Below are positions 17,648-25,242 of a DNA stretch of 64,000 nt, in pieces. Under the pieces are notes generated by a model that ran no database searches, was not told where the DNA came from, and worked only from the letters and a program-made list of their open reading frames with translations. The stretch covers positions 496,001-560,000 of the forward strand of contig NZ_FXUA01000003.1 of assembly GCF_900182815.1 (NCBI RefSeq). Reading direction: 5' to 3'. The stretch is from Algoriphagus winogradskyi (lineage in GTDB: Bacteria > Bacteroidota > Bacteroidia > Cytophagales > Cyclobacteriaceae). The position numbers and the translations under genes were made by a program. The stretch's first letter is position 1; each line of letters opens with the position of its first letter.

Positions 17648-18241
17648 CTACTTAAAGACCTTAAAATTGAAAACCAATTTCTTGGTTTGTATCAGAGTCC
17701 GCCAGTCGATAAAAAATAGGCAAAAAAGCAGGAAAAAGGCTAATAATAGACTTGCCAATGATTTCCAAGAAACCGCATTATCGATTATTGCCTGGACATT
17801 TTCTGCAGCATAGGCACCCAAAAACAAGGCAAGCGTATCGCTAGTAAATTTACCTATCAGGAAAGCAGGAATAATATACTTGGGTTGGATTTTTGAAATC
17901 CCTCCACCCAGAAATAGCGGAGTGGTGGGAAGTGGCAACAAGGAATAAACAAGCACCAACAGTTGTCCCTTCCACACATTCTCTTTCATTTTTTCCCCAA
18001 GAAACTGAATGTCATTATTCTTAGACTCTTTCAGGTATTTCTTGGCAAGAAATGGGGTATAGAGCAGAAGAATATACCTGCCTAAAACAGATCCCACCAC
18101 ACCTATCACCACTACCAACCAGATATTGAGCTTAAATATGATTTGGAGGAAAACCATAATCGTAAATGCCGGCAGAAACGGAAAAGGGACGATATCAAAT
18201 AAAAGTGCACCTATAAATACCAAAAGATATTGCCACCACAT
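17648..18241 (-). CDS. DedA/VTT-like membrane protein
   Basis: A 197-residue protein with about five hydrophobic segments. Residues 85-135 carry the pattern of the VTT (DedA/TVP38) family: a glycine-containing re-entrant stretch (VVVIGVVGSVLGRYILLLY) and a second one (VYSLLPLPTTPLFLGGGISKIQPKYIIPAFLIGKF). The family acts in membrane lipid scrambling and homeostasis. No partner gene adjoins it. Assignment rests on pattern, not on invariant residues. Confidence 0.65.
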   Translation of the reverse strand: MWWQYLLVFIGALLFDIVPFPFLPAFTIMVFLQIIFKLNIWLVVVIGVVGSVLGRYILLLYTPFLAKKYLKESKNNDIQFLGEKMKENVWKGQLLVLVYSLLPLPTTPLFLGGGISKIQPKYIIPAFLIGKFTSDTLALFLGAYAAENVQAIIDNAVSWKSLASLLLAFFLLFCLFFIDWRTLIQTKKLVFNFKVFK

Positions 18242-18543
18242 GCTTTATGAGTTTTGATTTATTAGTAATTACATATCTGCAATGATGCCAGTAGCAGTAA
18301 CATCTTCGTTTGCTGGCCTGAAGACCGATGACTGAAGCTGCCCCAATGCATGCTTTAACTTCCCCTTTTATTGCTTTGAGTTCCCTACTGGCAGGGAAGA
18401 AGGTCGATATATAATAAACAATCTATATGTTATGTTTTGCTGGGAATTTACGGAATTCTAAAATAGCAAGGCCAAGTAGACTAATTGAGCTTAGGTCCGC
18501 TATCCAGATCTACATATTCTAAAAAACCGGATTTGATACGACA
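18242..18543. other. Intergenic region, about 300 bases
   Basis: No gene seen. The only structure is a short inverted repeat TTCCCT-actggc-AGGGAA near 18380. It resembles neither the cassette repeats further right nor a terminator with a T run. Confidence 0.45.
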
Positions 18544-18795
18544 TTAGTAATTCAACTTCCGTTCTTTTAAAAGCTCTTTTAAAGCTTTATCATTTTTAGA
18601 ATTATTGAATAGCTTGAATGCAAAAATCAGCGGGATTAAAGTGAATAACCCTATGGTGTTTTTCCAGATGCTAAAAATTATCACCCCAATCATAACCCCA
18701 ATAAAAAGCGCATTTATCAAGGAATTCGTTTTCGTTTTTTTAGCCTTGTCTAGCAGTTCCTGATCTGTTAATGCAGATAGTTCTTCTTTTGTCAT
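18544..18795 (-). CDS. Small membrane protein, unknown function
   Basis: An 83-residue protein. The N terminus is charged and helical (MTKEELSALTDQELLDKAKKTK), then come two membrane segments (about 27-43 and 47-62) and a basic C-terminal helix (NDKALKELLKERK). The regular coding pattern and ATG start support a real gene. I do not recognise the family and the neighbours give no functional hint. Confidence 0.65.
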   Translation of the reverse strand: MTKEELSALTDQELLDKAKKTKTNSLINALFIGVMIGVIIFSIWKNTIGLFTLIPLIFAFKLFNNSKNDKALKELLKERKLNY

Positions 18796-18876
18796 TTGGT
18801 TGTTTTCTGATTATGGTTAGAAAAATAAGACTTATGCGTGGTAACCCAAGAGCAAATTTCAATAGATAAAGTTCTA

Positions 18877-19458
18877 TTACCTAAACTGCATAGGTTTCAG
18901 ATTATCACGAGCACTTTCCGCAATTTCCGCAATTCTCTTTTGCCTTGTTTCTGGTCTTTTGGCAGAAAGCACCCAATGAAGCAATATCTTCTTATTGGAT
19001 TTACTAAGACTATCGAAGTACTCAAAGGCACCTTTGTGATTCGCTAGTTCTTTCTTTAAATCTTCCGGAATTACCAAAGCTTCAATTTCATCCAAAATTT
19101 CCCAAGACCCATTTTCTTTGGCAACTTCAATACTTTTATAGCCTGCTTCCGTCATACGTCCTTGATCAATTAAAGCTTTTACTTTATCCTTATTTATCCT
19201 GGACCAATTACTTTTTGCTTTTCGCTTGCTGAAATACTGCATGAATTTCTCACTGTCAATTGGCCTTCTGGTGCTATCAATCCAACCAAAACTAAGCGCC
19301 TCATCAACTGCCTCACTCCAACTTAGGGTAGTAACTTCTGATGATGCTTTATAATAAACAAGCCAAACAGACTGCTGTGACTGATGATTTTTCAATAACC
19401 ATTCACGCCAATCTGTTCGGCTTGTGGGACTGTATGTTTCTGGGTCCTTGTTAGGCAT
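18877..19458 (-). CDS. YdeI/OmpD-associated family protein
   Basis: A 193-residue protein. The family pattern is clear: WREWLLKNHQSQQSVWLVYYKAS, SWSEAVDEALSFGWIDSTRRPID, YFSKRKAKSNWSRINKDKV and a C-terminal LLHWVLSAKRPETRQKRIAEI. The family is soluble and lacks an established activity; some members influence resistance to cationic peptides. It is monocistronic, at the edge of the cassette region, without a cassette-type repeat after its stop. Confidence 0.82.
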   Translation of the reverse strand: MPNKDPETYSPTSRTDWREWLLKNHQSQQSVWLVYYKASSEVTTLSWSEAVDEALSFGWIDSTRRPIDSEKFMQYFSKRKAKSNWSRINKDKVKALIDQGRMTEAGYKSIEVAKENGSWEILDEIEALVIPEDLKKELANHKGAFEYFDSLSKSNKKILLHWVLSAKRPETRQKRIAEIAESARDNLKPMQFR

Positions 19459-19569
19459 TATGTTTTCAATTGTCTAAGGATTGGGTATTTGAGGTGACCT
19501 AAAAGATATTTTAAAATTTAAAGATTATTTTGGCCAATAAATTCTGCGAATCCTCATATTCACAGCCAC

Positions 19570-20073
19570 TTAATATTGGATCAAATTTAATAAGGATAGT
19601 TTTTCCTCTATTTCAATATTCTTTAATCCAAGGTTCTTTGCTATAAAGTCAGAGAAGAATATTTTATAACCGTCATTAAGAACAATTTCCGTGTAATTGT
19701 AAAAAAAGGTTGGTAGAGCATACGTCATATTTTCCTCGTCCCATTGTCCCTTATACCTAATGATTTTATTTATGTCTTTAAATCGAAATTCTTTTTCAAG
19801 CTTACCATTATGCTCAATTCTAATTGTCTGCTGTGAATGGTTTACTATTATTTTTTTCCTTCTGTCATTCAGTTTGTATTGAAAATGTAAAACCAATTGA
19901 GGTAGCGCGAATAATAGAAAACCAAACCCTAAAAAAAGTCCAATACCTTCTTTAGTTGCGAGAAAGTAAATAAATCCACTAAGTGTCCCAATGTGAAAAA
20001 TAATTGATTTTCTAAAAACTCTCCATTCGTTTTTTGGGTCAAAATCAAATTCTATTTTAAAGTCTTGCCCCAT
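19570..20073 (-). CDS. Membrane protein of unknown function (possible last cassette gene)
   Basis: A 167-residue protein. A short charged N terminus is followed by two membrane segments (about 26-43 and 47-66). The soluble part with RRKKIIVNHSQQTIRIEHNGKLEKEFRFKDINKIIRY has the strand pattern of a PH-like domain. Not recognised as a named family. Upstream of its start on the minus strand stands GGTCGTTAACTCCC, which could be the right end of a cassette site. This gene may therefore be the outermost cassette of the left block, but no repeat follows its stop. Confidence 0.6.
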   Translation of the reverse strand: MGQDFKIEFDFDPKNEWRVFRKSIIFHIGTLSGFIYFLATKEGIGLFLGFGFLLFALPQLVLHFQYKLNDRRKKIIVNHSQQTIRIEHNGKLEKEFRFKDINKIIRYKGQWDEENMTYALPTFFYNYTEIVLNDGYKIFFSDFIAKNLGLKNIEIEEKLSLLNLIQY

Positions 20074-20100
20074 GTTTTAATCGATTCTGTGTTTTTTCAA

Positions 20101-20328
20101 AGTGGGAGTTAACGACCCTGGCTTAGCAAGCTCTGATAAAACTAATGTATCTGCCGGTACTCCCAAAGTATCCAAGTAGCACAGTGCACATAAAGATGAT
20201 AAATCCTTTGAGCTGAGGTTAGTAGAACGTACCAATTTTTACCAACCGCAGATTCTTGGTGAAGTTCGCACTGAAATCTAAAAAGTGGCAGTTGGCGCAT
20301 TCCCCCTCAGCGATTGTTAGCAAATGTA
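20101..20328. repeat. Degenerate cassette-repeat region (possible broken attC-like site)
   Basis: Read on the minus strand, the region opens right after the stop of the gene at 20329 with TTTGCTAACAATCGC, like the left cores of the other sites. It closes with GGTCGTTAACTCCC shortly before the next start, like a right core. The arms between them pair poorly and the element is longer (about 225 bases) than the others, so this is at best a decayed or rearranged site. Confidence 0.35.
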
Positions 20329-20718
20329 TTATGTCGGACGTTTTCTTTCCCGAATTGCGATTGCAATGAGTGTAAAGACAGTAGCGACCAATGGTATTAG
20401 GCCGAATGCTCTGTTCATTTCTCCCTTCGCTCCTTTCTCAAAAATCCCCAATATCATGGGTTCGCTACCAATCGCAACAGGCCCAAGTTCGTAAATTGCA
20501 ATGTAGACGAGCATTCCAATTAACATGGTGTTCGTCGTTGTTAAATGTTTTCTAAAGAATAGGCTGAGTAGGATCCCAATAGTTAACTGGATTAAAAGAA
20601 ATATTCCAAGTAAAAAAGGAGCCATACCTACTTCTCCACCTGGCAAGTTGGTCGTTCCAATCCAAATCATGAAGAATACAATTGTTAAGCCTGCTTGATG
20701 AAAAAGGTATTTTATCAT
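20329..20718 (-). CDS. Four-segment membrane protein, cassette gene, unknown function
   Basis: A 129-residue, highly hydrophobic protein with about four membrane segments (residues 8-24, 34-52, 62-80, 104-122) and a basic tail RERKRPT. No family recognised. Its ATG at 20718 lies 25 bases after the GTTR-type end of the inverted repeat at 20744-20804, and its stop leads directly into another AAC-type core, as expected for an integron-like cassette. Confidence 0.65.
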   Translation of the reverse strand: MIKYLFHQAGLTIVFFMIWIGTTNLPGGEVGMAPFLLGIFLLIQLTIGILLSLFFRKHLTTTNTMLIGMLVYIAIYELGPVAIGSEPMILGIFEKGAKGEMNRAFGLIPLVATVFTLIAIAIRERKRPT

Positions 20719-20743
20719 GAGTTCAGTTCTCTGTGCAAGGAAT

Positions 20744-20804
20744 GTTTGCTAACTGTTCGCTTATGGTGCGTATCCCGCAGGGTATGCACTATAACCGTTG
20801 TGGC
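20744..20804 (-). repeat. attC-like imperfect inverted repeat, site B (61 bases)
   Basis: On the minus strand the left arm CAACGGTTATAGTGCATACCC pairs imperfectly with the right arm GGGATACGCACCATAAGCG, around a CTGC loop. The outer cores are CCACAACGG and CAGTTAGCAAAC. The upstream gene's TAG stop overlaps the left end and the next start follows 25 bases after the right end. Confidence 0.62.
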
Positions 20805-21532
20805 TAGATTTTTATTTTTAAATACTCTCCTATTTCAGAGAATCTATATTTCAATTCAATTATTGGTGTTAATGGTTTCATCACATGAGGTAGCCGGCAT
20901 TCTTCTATTATTTCAATGGAGTTCGGATAAAGGGCAAATTGATTAAGATTAAAGGTGTTGTCGCACTCATTATAATATTCAATCGCAGAATCATATTCAT
21001 CTTGAGTTAATCCCCAATCAGAGTCGTTAAGAACATCTTTAAGTTCAAGGCTTGCTTCATTATACTGCTCCTTCTTGTCTTTGAAAACCATTTCCCTGAA
21101 TAACCCTGTAGTGTCAACAATCGAGTTAATATCAAGCCATTTTCCCGTTTGGGTCGAATAATTGAAATAATCTGTCCAACTAGTGCAATACGCTCCACAA
21201 CCTTCGGCACTTACGTTGATTGATAGAATTCCATTTTGATTGTAAGTAACTTGAAAGCCAAGAAAAACAATTTGGTCTCCTGCCCATCTTGTCAGAGTCG
21301 AATCAAGATTGTCCGTTGGATATTCGTTGTCTGTAAAGCGATTCTTTAGGTCGGTATTTATCAATGAGTCTACTTTCTTATTACCTGAACTAATAATTGG
21401 AAAATTCATCTTGTCAGATTGAATATCCTTAAATCGCTCACTTTTCTCAAGTCGAAATGTGTCGATTTGAACGCTTTGTCCAAAGGCAATTGTTCCTATG
21501 AACAACAATATTATCGTTAGGATTCTCTTCAT
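20804..21532 (-). CDS. Secreted protein of unknown function, cassette gene
   Basis: The frame opens upstream, but the ATG at 21532 gives a clean signal peptide (MKRILTIILLFIGTIAFGQ), so I start there: 242 residues. The mature part has DSLINTDLKNRF and a central AEGCGAYCTSWTDYFNYSTQTGKWLDINSIV segment. These recall DUF3298/RsiV-like periplasmic domains, where a strand pair precedes an FN..TG..L..D..dlf motif, but the match is loose. The stop codon lies at the left end of site B and the start 42 bases after site C. Confidence 0.65.
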   Translation of the reverse strand: MKRILTIILLFIGTIAFGQSVQIDTFRLEKSERFKDIQSDKMNFPIISSGNKKVDSLINTDLKNRFTDNEYPTDNLDSTLTRWAGDQIVFLGFQVTYNQNGILSINVSAEGCGAYCTSWTDYFNYSTQTGKWLDINSIVDTTGLFREMVFKDKKEQYNEASLELKDVLNDSDWGLTQDEYDSAIEYYNECDNTFNLNQFALYPNSIEIIEECRLPHVMKPLTPIIELKYRFSEIGEYLKIKI

Positions 21533-21574
21533 TTTCTTATGGAACAAAATGGTGCGGGTATTCATTTTTTTTAT

Positions 21575-21642
21575 GCACGCCAACGTTTGGCTATGAGCAG
21601 TAGCGTCTCACGGGCGCTATTGCTTATAGGTTTTGTGCAACG
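21575..21642 (-). repeat. attC-like imperfect inverted repeat, site C (68 bases)
   Basis: On the minus strand, CCTATAAGCAATAGCG pairs with CGCTACTGCTCATAGC. The outer cores are TGCACAAAAC and AACGTTGGCGTGCA, themselves complementary at GTGCA. The stop of the gene at 21624 lies inside the left arm, so coding sequence and recombination-type site overlap. Confidence 0.68.
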
Positions 21643-22202
21643 TATTTTTTTGCTTCTTTTAATCCTTTCTCATATTCTTTACCGTCACGATTTTCGTCTA
21701 TTACAGTAATCCTCAAGTCAATTAATTCACCGTTATCCTTTAAAAAGAAAAATTTATAGTCTACCACTCCTGTTAAAATCATTGATACAAGAACTCCTTT
21801 CTCGTCAGTGGGAGAGATGTTAGGGTATTCATTAAATGCGATTACTTTTTTAAAATCATTGGTATTTGCTTGGTAGATGTATAGGTTATATGTTTCATTT
21901 GCTCTCGCACCACTCCCTTGGTAAATGAGAATATCGTTGAATCCGTCAGAGTTCATGTCTTCAAACCGATTTTCAAAATACCCGTTGTAAATAGAAATAG
22001 AATCTTTTATGATCTCTTGTCCGTTCCGGAATAAGATTATTTCAGTATTCGGTCTCGCCACGTCCATCTCATAATCCGAAAATACTTTAAGCTCAAATTG
22101 CGTTTCGCTCATCGTCCACTTAACTACGTTAATATCCTTTTGTGCATAGCAAGCAACACCTATTAAAATAAGAATTAATGACATAGATATTTTTTTGGTC
22201 AT
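21624..22202 (-). CDS. Secreted protein of unknown function, cassette gene
   Basis: Start taken at the ATG at 22202, which gives a signal peptide (MTKKISMSLILILIGVACYAQ); upstream in-frame starts would read through site D. The 192-residue product contains FRNGQEIIKDSISIYNGYFENRF and DMNSDGFNDILIYQGSG. The D-x-N-x-D-G-x-x-D segment looks like a single FG-GAP/calcium-loop repeat. Function unknown. The ATG is two bases from the end of site D and the stop is inside site C, so the cassette is extremely compact. Confidence 0.68.
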   Translation of the reverse strand: MTKKISMSLILILIGVACYAQKDINVVKWTMSETQFELKVFSDYEMDVARPNTEIILFRNGQEIIKDSISIYNGYFENRFEDMNSDGFNDILIYQGSGARANETYNLYIYQANTNDFKKVIAFNEYPNISPTDEKGVLVSMILTGVVDYKFFFLKDNGELIDLRITVIDENRDGKEYEKGLKEAKKYVAQNL

Positions 22203-22203
22203 A

Positions 22204-22267
22204 TGCCCCAACGCTCTGCTTATGCGTATTGTCCTGAAGGGAATTGCGTATTGGTCTTCTTGCCCCA
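22204..22267 (-). repeat. attC-like repeat, site D (64 bases, weakest pairing)
   Basis: On the minus strand it runs from GGGGCAAGAAGACC to AGCGTTGGGGCATATG, with CAATACGCA present in both halves. Pairing of the arms is weaker than in the other sites, but position and the right core CGTTGGGGC fit: the next start codon follows immediately and the previous stop lies seven bases before. Confidence 0.5.
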
Positions 22268-22273
22268 TGATTC

Positions 22274-22930
22274 TCATTTCATCTCTATTCTTTTTGGAGT
22301 CACTGCTCCATCGGCAGAACGAAAATCGAATGTTACCAGATTTTCATTTTTTTCAATGTTTTCGAATAAATCTGTCAATCTCAAAACTTGATTCTCACTT
22401 ATAGAATTATCAATTTGTTTAGGTGCAAATTCAAGTATATTTTTTTTATCTGTCAAATGATCTAATAAAACTAAAGAAGTGAATGTACTGTCGGAAAAAT
22501 AAAGCAAGTAGTCTTTCTCTATGTCGCCCCAAACAAATTGCTCATGAGGGATTCTCTTTATTTCCTTTCCTATTTCTTTGTTTATAAAAACCATATCTGG
22601 TGATGCACAACATCCACTAATCCATTCGTACTGAAACAAGAGGTAGTTTTTGTACTCTTTCAAAAAACCAAGGCCTGCTCTTTGACAACCATATACCGTT
22701 TCATTTTCACAAGATTTGAGAATCACTTTTTCCTTATTCTCAAATGTCAACCAAGAAGAATCACAGTTCCATTGCCAATAAAGTCGAGAGCCATTTTGAA
22801 AATTTTGAATTTCACATTTATATCGGTTCTCTTCCACAATTTCCATACTGTCACAAGCGCACTCTAACTGTTGCGAAAACATTTGGAAGCTTGTTAGAAA
22901 TAAAGCCAAAATAAAGATTGTCCTTTTCAT
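22274..22930 (-). CDS. Secreted protein of unknown function, cassette gene
   Basis: Starting at the ATG at 22930 gives a signal peptide (MKRTIFILALFLTSFQMFSQ) and 218 residues. The mature part is rich in Cys (ECACDSMEI, ENETVYGCQRAG, WISGCCASPDM), which suggests disulfides in the periplasm. No family recognised. The ATG is seven bases after site E and the stop is seven bases before site D. Encoding a secreted protein is a shared trait of several cassettes in this block. Confidence 0.66.
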   Translation of the reverse strand: MKRTIFILALFLTSFQMFSQQLECACDSMEIVEENRYKCEIQNFQNGSRLYWQWNCDSSWLTFENKEKVILKSCENETVYGCQRAGLGFLKEYKNYLLFQYEWISGCCASPDMVFINKEIGKEIKRIPHEQFVWGDIEKDYLLYFSDSTFTSLVLLDHLTDKKNILEFAPKQIDNSISENQVLRLTDLFENIEKNENLVTFDFRSADGAVTPKRIEMK

Positions 22931-22936
22931 TTTAAT

Positions 22937-23065
22937 GTTTGGCAACGGTTTGAATAAAGCTAGTTCGGTTTTCCGATATTTTGAAGGTACCGAAATTTAC
23001 TTCTTCAGACGTGTTGGTCAACCGAAGACGTAATGGCCGCATTAGCTTTATTTGTTGTTGGCGTG
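22937..23065 (-). repeat. attC-like imperfect inverted repeat, site E (129 bases)
   Basis: On the minus strand the arm CAAATAAAGCTAATGCGG pairs with CCGAACTAGCTTTATTCAA, with only two or three mismatches over 16 bases. The outer cores are ACGCCAACAAC and ACCGTTGCCAAAC. The interior holds about 60 bases. It is one of the best-paired sites of the set. Confidence 0.7.
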
Positions 23066-23076
23066 TCGTGCTTTTT

Positions 23077-23619
23077 TTAATTTTTTTCTTCAATTGGTTC
23101 CCATTCTCCCTGTCTAAAATACATGTTGTTAAACTTAGGAGAATAAAATACAAGGTGAAAATCCCAAATGTCGCGGTAGGTTGTCGGGTTACCTGAAACA
23201 ACATGGTGGGTCGGTTGATTCATGGTTATTGCCAGTCTAGTGGAACTGTATGGTTGTCGACTTGAAATTGTCCCTTTGTAGGTTTTGATAATCTTCTCTC
23301 CTTCGGTCACATGGAAAAAAATTGAATCGTCTTCTGTAACTTCAAATCTGAAGTGATTGTATTGCCAATCCGCTTGTTCTCCAAGAAAGTAGGTTCTGTC
23401 GATAATGTATTCACCGTAATAGTCGTTTTTATCGAGTTTGATTTTTTCAAAGAAGGGTCGTAGGGCTGCTGACAGAAGAACAAGTCCAAGAATCCCACCC
23501 CATATCATTGCAAGAAAAATTCCGAATATTTTCTTTCTGCTAATCAACCAAATTAGGAGAAGAAGTCCTGTTAGAGGCAGAACTATTAAAATCATTCCAA
23601 GGTTAAATCCAAATCCCAT
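23077..23619 (-). CDS. Membrane-anchored protein of unknown function, cassette gene
   Basis: A 180-residue protein. Two membrane segments (residues about 7-26 and 31-50) precede a soluble domain of about 125 residues with YYGEYIIDRTYFLGEQADWQYNHFRFEV and GEKIIKTYKGTI. This is a lipocalin-like strand pattern seen in many Bacteroidota hypothetical proteins. Not assignable. The start is 22 bases after site F, the stop 11 bases before site E. Confidence 0.64.
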   Translation of the reverse strand: MGFGFNLGMILIVLPLTGLLLLIWLISRKKIFGIFLAMIWGGILGLVLLSAALRPFFEKIKLDKNDYYGEYIIDRTYFLGEQADWQYNHFRFEVTEDDSIFFHVTEGEKIIKTYKGTISSRQPYSSTRLAITMNQPTHHVVSGNPTTYRDIWDFHLVFYSPKFNNMYFRQGEWEPIEEKN

Positions 23620-23640
23620 TGGTCAATCGGTCATTTGTTG

Positions 23641-23791
23641 GTTTGCATGCACGCCTACGGTTTCGGGCTTGGCGCTCGGGCGGGTTTCGGAGCACAAAAC
23701 TGTCAACCTGCACTTAACTTGAATAGAAGTAGAAAGCTCCAAGTTTCAACTTCACCCCGTCTGACGCAAAACCCGTGTTAGCGGTTCGGGC
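23641..23791 (-). repeat. attC-like imperfect inverted repeat, site F (151 bases)
   Basis: On the minus strand the arms include ACACGGGTTTTG and CTCCGAAACCCG. The outer cores are CCGCTAACACGG and ACCGTAGGCGTGCA, where the usual GTT appears as GTA. The right end GGCGTGCAT is the same as at site C, suggesting related cassette ends. Confidence 0.55.
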
Positions 23792-23805
23792 TTCTTTTTT
23801 TCATT

Positions 23806-24453
23806 TCATTTGTCTATAAATTCCTTTTTGTTTTTCCTTATGAAGTCAACTTGAATTTGTTGCAAGTTTTCATTTTTGTAAAGTTCGTAAAATTCTGTGT
23901 CAAAGTCGTTTAATGGATTGTCGTCATATGATTTGCTAAATCCTTCAATTGTTCCGTCTTGGTGCTGAGTTATTTTCGGGTTCTCCTTTTCAAATGTGTC
24001 GTTGGCTCGTTTGGTCAAGTCAGCAAACTTTGGTGCTCCTACAAGTTTTAAAGCGTCAGGTAAATGTTTATAAAACTGTCCGCTTGAATTGAAATAAAAT
24101 TGGTTGTAACCGCCATTATTCACTTCTGCTTCTAATGCCCAAATCATATAAATCGCTTGTCTTGATTTGTTCCAAGACATTACCGTTTCATATTCCTTTT
24201 CGTAATCGGCTGGTTGTTTTTCAGAAAGGTTGTCAAAAACCACTTGTAATAAATTTTCGTCCGCAGTTGTGTCAATAATTTGTTCAGTCAGTTCTTTATG
24301 AATTGGTCTGTTTTTAAATACTTCAACTGAATTAGCAAGTTGTTCTTCCATTTCTTTGGAAAGCCCGCTATCGTATTTCTTTGTCTGTCCTGAACAGCCA
24401 AACAAGTTTAGAATTGTCGTTATTATTCCCATTATTATTAATGTTCTTGTCAT
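23806..24453 (-). CDS. DMP19/DUF4375-domain lipoprotein, cassette gene
   Basis: Starting at the ATG at 24453 gives a lipoprotein signal (TTILNLFGC) and 215 residues. The domain pattern is clear: SWNKSRQAIYMIWALEAEVNNGGYNQFYFNSSG, then LPDALKLVGAPKFADL and DDNPLNDFDTEFYELYK. This is the DMP19 (DUF4375) family, best known from a neisserial DNA-mimic protein, with many uncharacterised members. A lipidated, exported member cannot act as a cytosolic DNA mimic, so a different role is likely. It is the first cassette of the left block, 18 bases from the half-site at the ssb unit. Confidence 0.75.
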   Translation of the reverse strand: MTRTLIIMGIITTILNLFGCSGQTKKYDSGLSKEMEEQLANSVEVFKNRPIHKELTEQIIDTTADENLLQVVFDNLSEKQPADYEKEYETVMSWNKSRQAIYMIWALEAEVNNGGYNQFYFNSSGQFYKHLPDALKLVGAPKFADLTKRANDTFEKENPKITQHQDGTIEGFSKSYDDNPLNDFDTEFYELYKNENLQQIQVDFIRKNKKEFIDK

Positions 24454-24470
24454 TGTCGTTTCGTCTTTTA

Positions 24471-24506
24471 GCCTGACCGCTAACACTTGTATATACGCAA
24501 CTGCGC
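24471..24506 (-). repeat. Half attC-like site at the junction of cassette block and ssb unit 1
   Basis: On the minus strand it reads GCGCAGTTGCGTATATACA followed by AGTGTTAGCGGTC, a right arm and GTTR-type core with no matching left arm. The part from the GTTA core outwards is shared with the half-site at 31909-31939, where it also joins the 5' side of an ssb unit. Confidence 0.55.
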
Positions 24507-25086
24507 TTTTTTCTTTCTAAACCTACTAAACTTTTCTAAAACCCCAACCACCTTTTAAGCCCAATAAACCCACTTTATCCGACAACAAACGGATACTATC
24601 GAATACAAACGACTAGCAACCGACTTAGCCCTGACCGATCCCTCAACTTTGGATCATAAGTTTTTCCTCTGGCGAAAACGACAAACAAATTTTCTAACCA
24701 AAACAACAATCATTATGAGCACGCTAAGAAACAAAGTACAGCTAATCGGACGTCTAGGATCCAAAGTAGAAATCAAAAATCTGGAAGGCGGCAAGACCTT
24801 AGGTAAAGTATCTCTCGCTACTAACGAGTATTACAAAAACCAAAAAGGTGAACGCGTAGAAGAAACTACCTGGCACAACATCGTGGCCTGGGGCAAGCAA
24901 GCCGAATTACTTGACAAGTACACTGACAAAGGTTCTGAAATCGCCATAGAAGGCAAACTCAGCAACCGCTCCTACGAAGACAAAGAAGGTGTCAAGCGAT
25001 ACATTTCTGAGGTAGTGGTACAAAACATCCTACTGATGGGTGAAAGAAAAGCAAACGTGTCTGAAGAAGCGGATCTTCCTTTTTAG
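24481..25086 (+). repeat. ssb unit 1 (duplicated 600-base segment)
   Basis: From TAACACTTGTATATACGCA through about 230 bases of upstream sequence to the ssb stop, this segment is repeated almost base for base at 31914-32519 and, truncated, at 27828-28161. The sequences after the ssb stops differ, so the unit ends at the stop codon. Confidence 0.85.
24715..25086 (+). CDS. ssb: Single-stranded DNA-binding protein, copy 1
   Basis: A 123-residue OB-fold protein. It starts MSTLRNKVQLIGRLG, has the family segment TTWHNIVAWGKQAELLDKY and YEDKEGVKRYISEVV, and ends in an acidic tip EEADLPF, the binding handle for SSB partner proteins. The ATG at 24715 is chosen because all three copies of the unit conserve it and the family start; the upstream frame is untranslated repeat. 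It is short for an SSB but normal for Bacteroidota paralogues. It differs from copy 2 (32148) at one residue, Asn104 against Ser. A separate housekeeping ssb may exist elsewhere. Confidence 0.9.
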   Translation: MSTLRNKVQLIGRLGSKVEIKNLEGGKTLGKVSLATNEYYKNQKGERVEETTWHNIVAWGKQAELLDKYTDKGSEIAIEGKLSNRSYEDKEGVKRYISEVVVQNILLMGERKANVSEEADLPF

Positions 25087-25242
25087 GAAAAAGGATTCCC
25101 CCTCTAATTCACAACATAAATAAATTTACCTCCTAGCCCTCAAGATGTATTATACTTTTTGGGGGCTACTCAATGCTACACTCCATCACTTGCAAAGCCA
25201 GGTTTATTCTTGACTGATAAGCACCTGGATTGGGTTTGAGAA

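Noticed and set aside
24481..24714. N-terminal extension of ssb copy 1 (and of copy 2) through the upstream repeat
   Set aside because: The frame is open, but the extension differs among copies, is not SSB-like, and the inner ATG is the conserved family start.
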